Source of the DNA: Shimia aestuarii
Lineage (GTDB): Bacteria > Pseudomonadota > Alphaproteobacteria > Rhodobacterales > Rhodobacteraceae
Assembly: GCF_900114635.1 (NCBI RefSeq)
Contig: NZ_FOTQ01000001.1
Location: 62,001-126,000 of the forward strand
Length of the DNA stretch: 64,000 nt
Direction of reading: 5' to 3'
The notes under the pieces are model-generated. The model saw only the letters and a program-made list of their open reading frames with translations. It was not told the origin of the DNA and did not search any database. Below, piece after piece: positions 60,917-64,000 of the stretch. The position numbers and the translations under genes are program-made. The stretch's first letter is position 1. Every line of letters begins with the position of its first letter.

Positions 60917-61627
60917 ATGAGCAGTACTCTCAAGATCGACGACAGCTTGCGCGAGAAGATCATTTCGCAACCCGACGTGATTCTCGAAGATCGCGACCTG
61001 ATGCGCGCGCTGATCGCCGCCAATGAAAAGACCATGGGTGGCAATATTGTCGACCTGCGCGGTATCGCCATGGAACGGCTCGAAGCGCGGCTTGACCGGC
61101 TGGAAGACACACATCGTTCCGTCATCGCCGCAGCCTATGAAAACCTGGCTGGTACCAACCAGGTGCACAGGGCGATCCTGCGCATGCTTGACCCGGTAGA
61201 GTTCGAATCCTTTCTGCACGATCTTGGAGGCGAAGTTGCGAATATCCTGCGGGTTGACGCGATCCGGCTTGTTCTGGAAACCAAGGAAGACACGTCCGAG
61301 GACAGCGCCATTCAAAGCCTCGGCGACGTGCTCGCGGTGGCGGAACCTGGCTTCATCGACGACTACCTGACTGGTGGACGCAATGTCCCACTGCGACAGG
61401 TCACATTGCGCCAGATCCAGACCGGCGCGGAAAACATCTATGGCGAAAGCGCTGACTGGATTCGATCCGAAGCCTGTCTCAAGCTTGATTTCGGCGCGGG
61501 CCGCCTGCCCGGCCTTCTGGTCATGGGTGCCGAAGACCCGCATCATTTCACTCCGCAGCAGGGCACCGATCTGTTGGCGTTTTTCGCCGGTGTGTTCGAG
61601 CGTGCCATGCGCCGCTGGCTGTCGTGA
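60917..61627 (+). CDS. DUF484 family protein
   Basis: A 236-residue protein of the DUF484 family with a GAF-like fold. Its N-terminal helical segment (SQPDVILEDRDLMRALIAAN, about 15-34) is the family signature, followed by coiled coil (MERLEARLDRLEDTHRSVI) and a GAF-type domain ending DLLAFFAGVFERAMRRWL. ATG 60917 begins MSSTLKIDDSLREK. As in many proteobacteria it sits directly upstream of xerC, with the stop overlapping the xerC GTG start (GTGA). Its biochemical role is not known. Confidence 0.88.
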   Translation: MSSTLKIDDSLREKIISQPDVILEDRDLMRALIAANEKTMGGNIVDLRGIAMERLEARLDRLEDTHRSVIAAAYENLAGTNQVHRAILRMLDPVEFESFLHDLGGEVANILRVDAIRLVLETKEDTSEDSAIQSLGDVLAVAEPGFIDDYLTGGRNVPLRQVTLRQIQTGAENIYGESADWIRSEACLKLDFGAGRLPGLLVMGAEDPHHFTPQQGTDLLAFFAGVFERAMRRWLS

Positions 61628-62538
61628 TCAGCCCGGCAGCCACAAGCGCCCTTGACGATTTCCTCGCACAGCGTGCGGCCCTGTCCGGCGCATCCGAGAA
61701 TACGCTCAAAGCCTATCGCAGCGATCTTCTCGACTATCTCGTGTTCATGACCCGACACAAAGGCGGCCCCCAGGGGATCGCCCCACTGACCGCGGTCTCG
61801 GTCTCAGATATGCGCGCGTGGATGGCCCATGCGCGCGGCACCGGGCTTGGCGCACGCTCCCTGTCGCGCAAGCTCTCTGCCGTCAAAAGCTTTTACCGGT
61901 GGCTGGCCGAACACGAAGTCTTCGATCCAACTGCGGTCCTGTCGGCCCGCGCCCCCAAGTATCAGCGCAAACTGCCCCGCCCCCTGCCCGAAGACGCCGC
62001 CCGCGCCGTTCTGGACACGGTTGAACTGCAATCGCAAAAGGACTGGATCGGTGCCCGCGATACGGCCGTCATGACCCTGCTTTATGGCTGTGGCTTGCGC
62101 ATTTCCGAGGCGCTGGGCCTCACCGGCAAGGACGCGCCGCTTGCGCCGACCTTGCGGATTCGTGGCAAGGGCGGCAAGGAACGGCTGGTTCCGGTTCTGG
62201 ACGCCGCGCGCGACGCCGTTGACACCTATCTGCGCCTCTGTCCCTATCCGCAGGAACCGGACAGCCCCTTGTTTCGCGGCGCGCGCGGTGGTGCGCTCAA
62301 TCCGCGCCAGGTGCAGAAAGTGATGGAGCAGACCCGTCTGCAACTTGGCTTGCCCGCCTCGGCCACGCCGCACGCGATGCGGCACAGCTTTGCCACTCAC
62401 CTCCTGTCAGCCGGGGGTGATCTGCGCGCGATCCAGGAATTGCTGGGCCACGCGTCGCTGTCCACCACCCAGACCTACACCGAGGTGGACAGCACGCGGC
62501 TTATGGAAATCTACAACCGCACCCACCCCAAGGCGTGA
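61624..62538 (+). CDS. xerC: Tyrosine recombinase XerC
   Basis: A 304-residue site-specific recombinase that resolves chromosome dimers at dif with XerD. The N-terminal SAM-like core-binding domain has TLKAYRSDLLDYLVFM. Catalytic residues are Arg in YGCGLRISEALGL, Lys in RGKGGKERLVPV, the HAMRHSFATHLL box, LLGHASLSTTQTY and the nucleophile Tyr in the latter. The start is GTG 61624, overlapping the DUF484 stop. The housekeeping neighbourhood identifies it as XerC rather than a mobile-element integrase. Confidence 0.93.
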   Translation: MISPAATSALDDFLAQRAALSGASENTLKAYRSDLLDYLVFMTRHKGGPQGIAPLTAVSVSDMRAWMAHARGTGLGARSLSRKLSAVKSFYRWLAEHEVFDPTAVLSARAPKYQRKLPRPLPEDAARAVLDTVELQSQKDWIGARDTAVMTLLYGCGLRISEALGLTGKDAPLAPTLRIRGKGGKERLVPVLDAARDAVDTYLRLCPYPQEPDSPLFRGARGGALNPRQVQKVMEQTRLQLGLPASATPHAMRHSFATHLLSAGGDLRAIQELLGHASLSTTQTYTEVDSTRLMEIYNRTHPKA

Positions 62539-62576
62539 TCCGGCACCAGCCCCGCGCTTGCGCTCCCTCAAATCAC

Positions 62577-63533
62577 TTAGGCACGCCCCTGCGGGATCAC
62601 CTCATACCCCGGTTCTTCGGGCTCATCATCCGTCATTTCCGGTGGGAAACCCGGCGCGCGGATGTCCAGCCCAGTGGCCTCTTCCAGCCGCTTGATAATG
62701 TTCGGGCTCAATTCCCGCTCACCATAGCGCGCGATCCCATCGTCAAAGATTTCGATCATCTTCGGGTTCAACTCGACGGGAACACCGGCACGGTCCGCCA
62801 CCGCCTGAAACAGGCCAATGTCCTTTTTCACAAGGTCCATCGTAAAGGAAATATCGCGCGATCCGTTCAGGATCACCTGGCTTTCGGTTTCATGACTGAA
62901 CGAATTGCCCGAGCTGATCCGGATCGCCTCAAACGCCACGTTAAGGTCCATGCCCGCCGCCTTGGACACCACCAGCGCCTCGGCATTGGCAATCAGGTGC
63001 GCAGTGGCGAGATAGTTGGTCACCACCTTCAGAACCGAGGCAGATCCAAGCTCGCCGGTGTGTAGGATACGCCGCCCCATCGTGGTCAACAACGGCAGGA
63101 TGCGGTCGAACGTGGGCCGGTCACAGCCCGCGAAGATCGAGATATTTCCGGTATCGGCCCGGTGGCACCCTCCCGAAACCGGGCAATCCACCGCCGCGCC
63201 GCCCCGCGCGATCACCAGAGCCCCAAGCCGTTTGGCTTCGGCTTCATCCGTAGTCGACATCTCCATCCAGATCTTGCCCGGCCCCACCTCGGGCAACATC
63301 TCCTGCATCACCGCATCCGATGCCGCAGGCGATGGCAGACAGGTGATCACCGCATCACAGCGGCGCATCATCTCGGCTGCGTTTTCCGCTGCCTCGGCCC
63401 CGGCGGCGACCTTGGCCGCGACAAGCTCGGGGTTGAGGTCAAACACCATCAGGTCCACACCGTTGCGCAAAAGGCTGCCGCTTAGCTTGCCGCCCACGTT
63501 CCCCAGACCGATAAATCCGACTTTCATGGCCAT
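62577..63533 (-). CDS. NAD(P)-dependent beta-hydroxyacid dehydrogenase (HIBADH family)
   Basis: A 318-residue 6-phosphogluconate/3-hydroxyisobutyrate dehydrogenase-superfamily protein. The Rossmann motif is VGFIGLGNVGGKLSGSLL, the substrate segment DCPVSGGCHRADTGN, and the catalytic Lys lies in SASVLKVVTNYLATAHL. The all-helical C-terminal domain ends with an acidic, Pro-rich tail (PPEMTDDEPEEPGY), longer than usual. The start at 63533 follows GGGAG; an ATG two codons later is equally possible. It probably reduces or oxidises a small 3-hydroxyacid. It lies in the same direction as the truncated racemase-type gene. Confidence 0.83.
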   Translation of the reverse strand: MAMKVGFIGLGNVGGKLSGSLLRNGVDLMVFDLNPELVAAKVAAGAEAAENAAEMMRRCDAVITCLPSPAASDAVMQEMLPEVGPGKIWMEMSTTDEAEAKRLGALVIARGGAAVDCPVSGGCHRADTGNISIFAGCDRPTFDRILPLLTTMGRRILHTGELGSASVLKVVTNYLATAHLIANAEALVVSKAAGMDLNVAFEAIRISSGNSFSHETESQVILNGSRDISFTMDLVKKDIGLFQAVADRAGVPVELNPKMIEIFDDGIARYGERELSPNIIKRLEEATGLDIRAPGFPPEMTDDEPEEPGYEVIPQGRA

Positions 63534-63616
63534 GTCTCCCTGCCGTTTCGGGCAAGGTGCATGCGGCGTTTGCGCCCTGTCATGCCCATCCGCGACACAG
63601 GCCCGCAAAAAGCGGG

Positions 63617-64000
63617 TCAGATGGCGAAGATTTTCCCGGGCGCGTCATCGGCCACCGGGGCCCCGGACAGCCGCGCCATGTGCCAGGCCAGGGCCTGATT
63701 GCTGCTCAGCACCGGCTTGCCCAGCGCTTCCTCAACCTCTGCAATCACATCCAGCGTGCGCAGATTGGTGCAGGAAAGGAAAACCCCGTCCACATCGTCG
63801 CTCGTCCCCACTTCCAGCGCCGCAGCCCGAATAGAGGCCGGATCAATCCGTGCCACCCGTGCCTCACCGGCCTCGCCAAAAGAGACCGTGCGCGGAACCG
63901 CGATACCTGCCGCTTCAAATGCTCGGCGCACCGGCACCGAGACGCTGTCGATATAGGGCGTGACCATGCCGATTGAGCGCAGCCCCAATGTACTGCACGC
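63617..64000 (-). CDS. Maleate isomerase/Asp-Glu racemase-type protein, 5' part outside the window
   Basis: 128 codons of an open gene entering from beyond position 64000. The visible C-terminal part begins ACSTLGLRSIGMVTPYIDSV and contains GVFLSCTNLRTLDVIAEVEE and KPVLSSNQALAWHMARLSG. These fit the maleate cis-trans isomerase/arylmalonate decarboxylase branch of the Asp/Glu racemase superfamily, with the second catalytic Cys in LSCTNLRT. The first Cys is near the window edge. It ends 83 bp before the dehydrogenase gene, and the two may act in one carboxylic acid pathway. Confidence 0.78.
   Translation of the reverse strand, partial: ACSTLGLRSIGMVTPYIDSVSVPVRRAFEAAGIAVPRTVSFGEAGEARVARIDPASIRAAALEVGTSDDVDGVFLSCTNLRTLDVIAEVEEALGKPVLSSNQALAWHMARLSGAPVADDAPGKIFAI

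Noticed and set aside
61624-62538. Tyrosine recombinase as a mobile-element integrase
   Set aside because: It overlaps DUF484, the usual chromosomal xerC neighbour. No tRNA attachment site, excisionase or phage gene is nearby, and the sequence fits XerC.
1-64000. CRISPR arrays, rRNA, tRNA, insertion sequences, riboswitches
   Set aside because: I saw no regularly spaced repeats, no conserved rRNA or tRNA arm sequences, no transposase-like genes and no riboswitch core. Short RNAs could be missed by eye.

Overview
The window looks like chromosome of a marine alphaproteobacterium of the Rhodobacteraceae (roseobacter group). The signs are the GC-rich coding sequence, an Irr-type Fur regulator divergent from fabA, the order tolQ-tolR-tolA-tolB-pal-ybgF-tilS-ftsH, ruvCAB, a DUF484-xerC pair, and a one-carbon block of two folD genes plus fhs. 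I see no rRNA, tRNA, CRISPR array, insertion sequence or prophage. Every assignment was made by reading sequence and motifs; no database search was run.

Layout. (1) 0-6.5 kb: irr and fabA are divergent. An oleate hydratase gene separates fabA from fabB-fabI, and a nitronate monooxygenase follows. (2) 6.6-16.4 kb: an FKBP-type PPIase, then a plus-strand catabolic series (haloacid dehalogenase, alpha/beta hydrolase, Thr/Ser dehydratase, EEP-family protein, PcaD, a second hydrolase, PcaB), a TetA-like MFS pump and a zinc alcohol dehydrogenase. (3) 16.6-23 kb: a MobA-like 3-hydroxybenzoate 4-monooxygenase with a readable promoter and operator, an M20 peptidase, an unusual enolase-superfamily protein and an HxlR regulator. 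(4) 23-28.5 kb: thioesterases, a SqrR/BigR-like persulfide sensor directly upstream of a ligase-associated DNA-repair helicase, PdeM, and a membrane LytTR regulator. (5) 28.6-34 kb: one-carbon/folate genes (folD, a folD paralogue with altered active site, fhs), chorismate mutase, a MOSC protein and a Tam-like methyltransferase. (6) 34-46.7 kb: ftsH, tilS and the Tol-Pal operon. Its ybgC gene has been pushed about 4 kb away by a cyclase/TPR gene and a tannase-family gene, and ybgC 3'-end remnants mark the junctions. (7) 46.8-64 kb: a CDGSH/glutamate-synthase-like fusion, ruvBAC, a DUF1127 gene, prmA, MATE and MFS transporters, YeeE/YedE, priA, transaldolase, DUF484-xerC, a beta-hydroxyacid dehydrogenase and a truncated maleate isomerase/racemase-type gene.

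How it fits together. MobA would make protocatechuate, and PcaB and PcaD are later steps of the 3-oxoadipate route; pcaGH and pcaC are not here. FolD, the FolD paralogue and Fhs form a THF-linked C1 oxidation module. TolQRAB-Pal-CpoB with YbgC is the envelope constriction machine. RuvABC, PriA, XerC, the helicase and PdeM are genome-maintenance functions.

Most notable non-gene structure. Two families of palindromic intergenic repeats are present: one begins right after TAG stop codons (about 9.66 and 16.41 kb), and the other carries GGGGGCGCTGCCCCC and GGTATTT modules (about 5.4, 13.9, 57.6 and 60.7 kb). There are also three copies of the ybgC 3' end, and a pair of direct repeats that bracket the mobA promoter -35 box.
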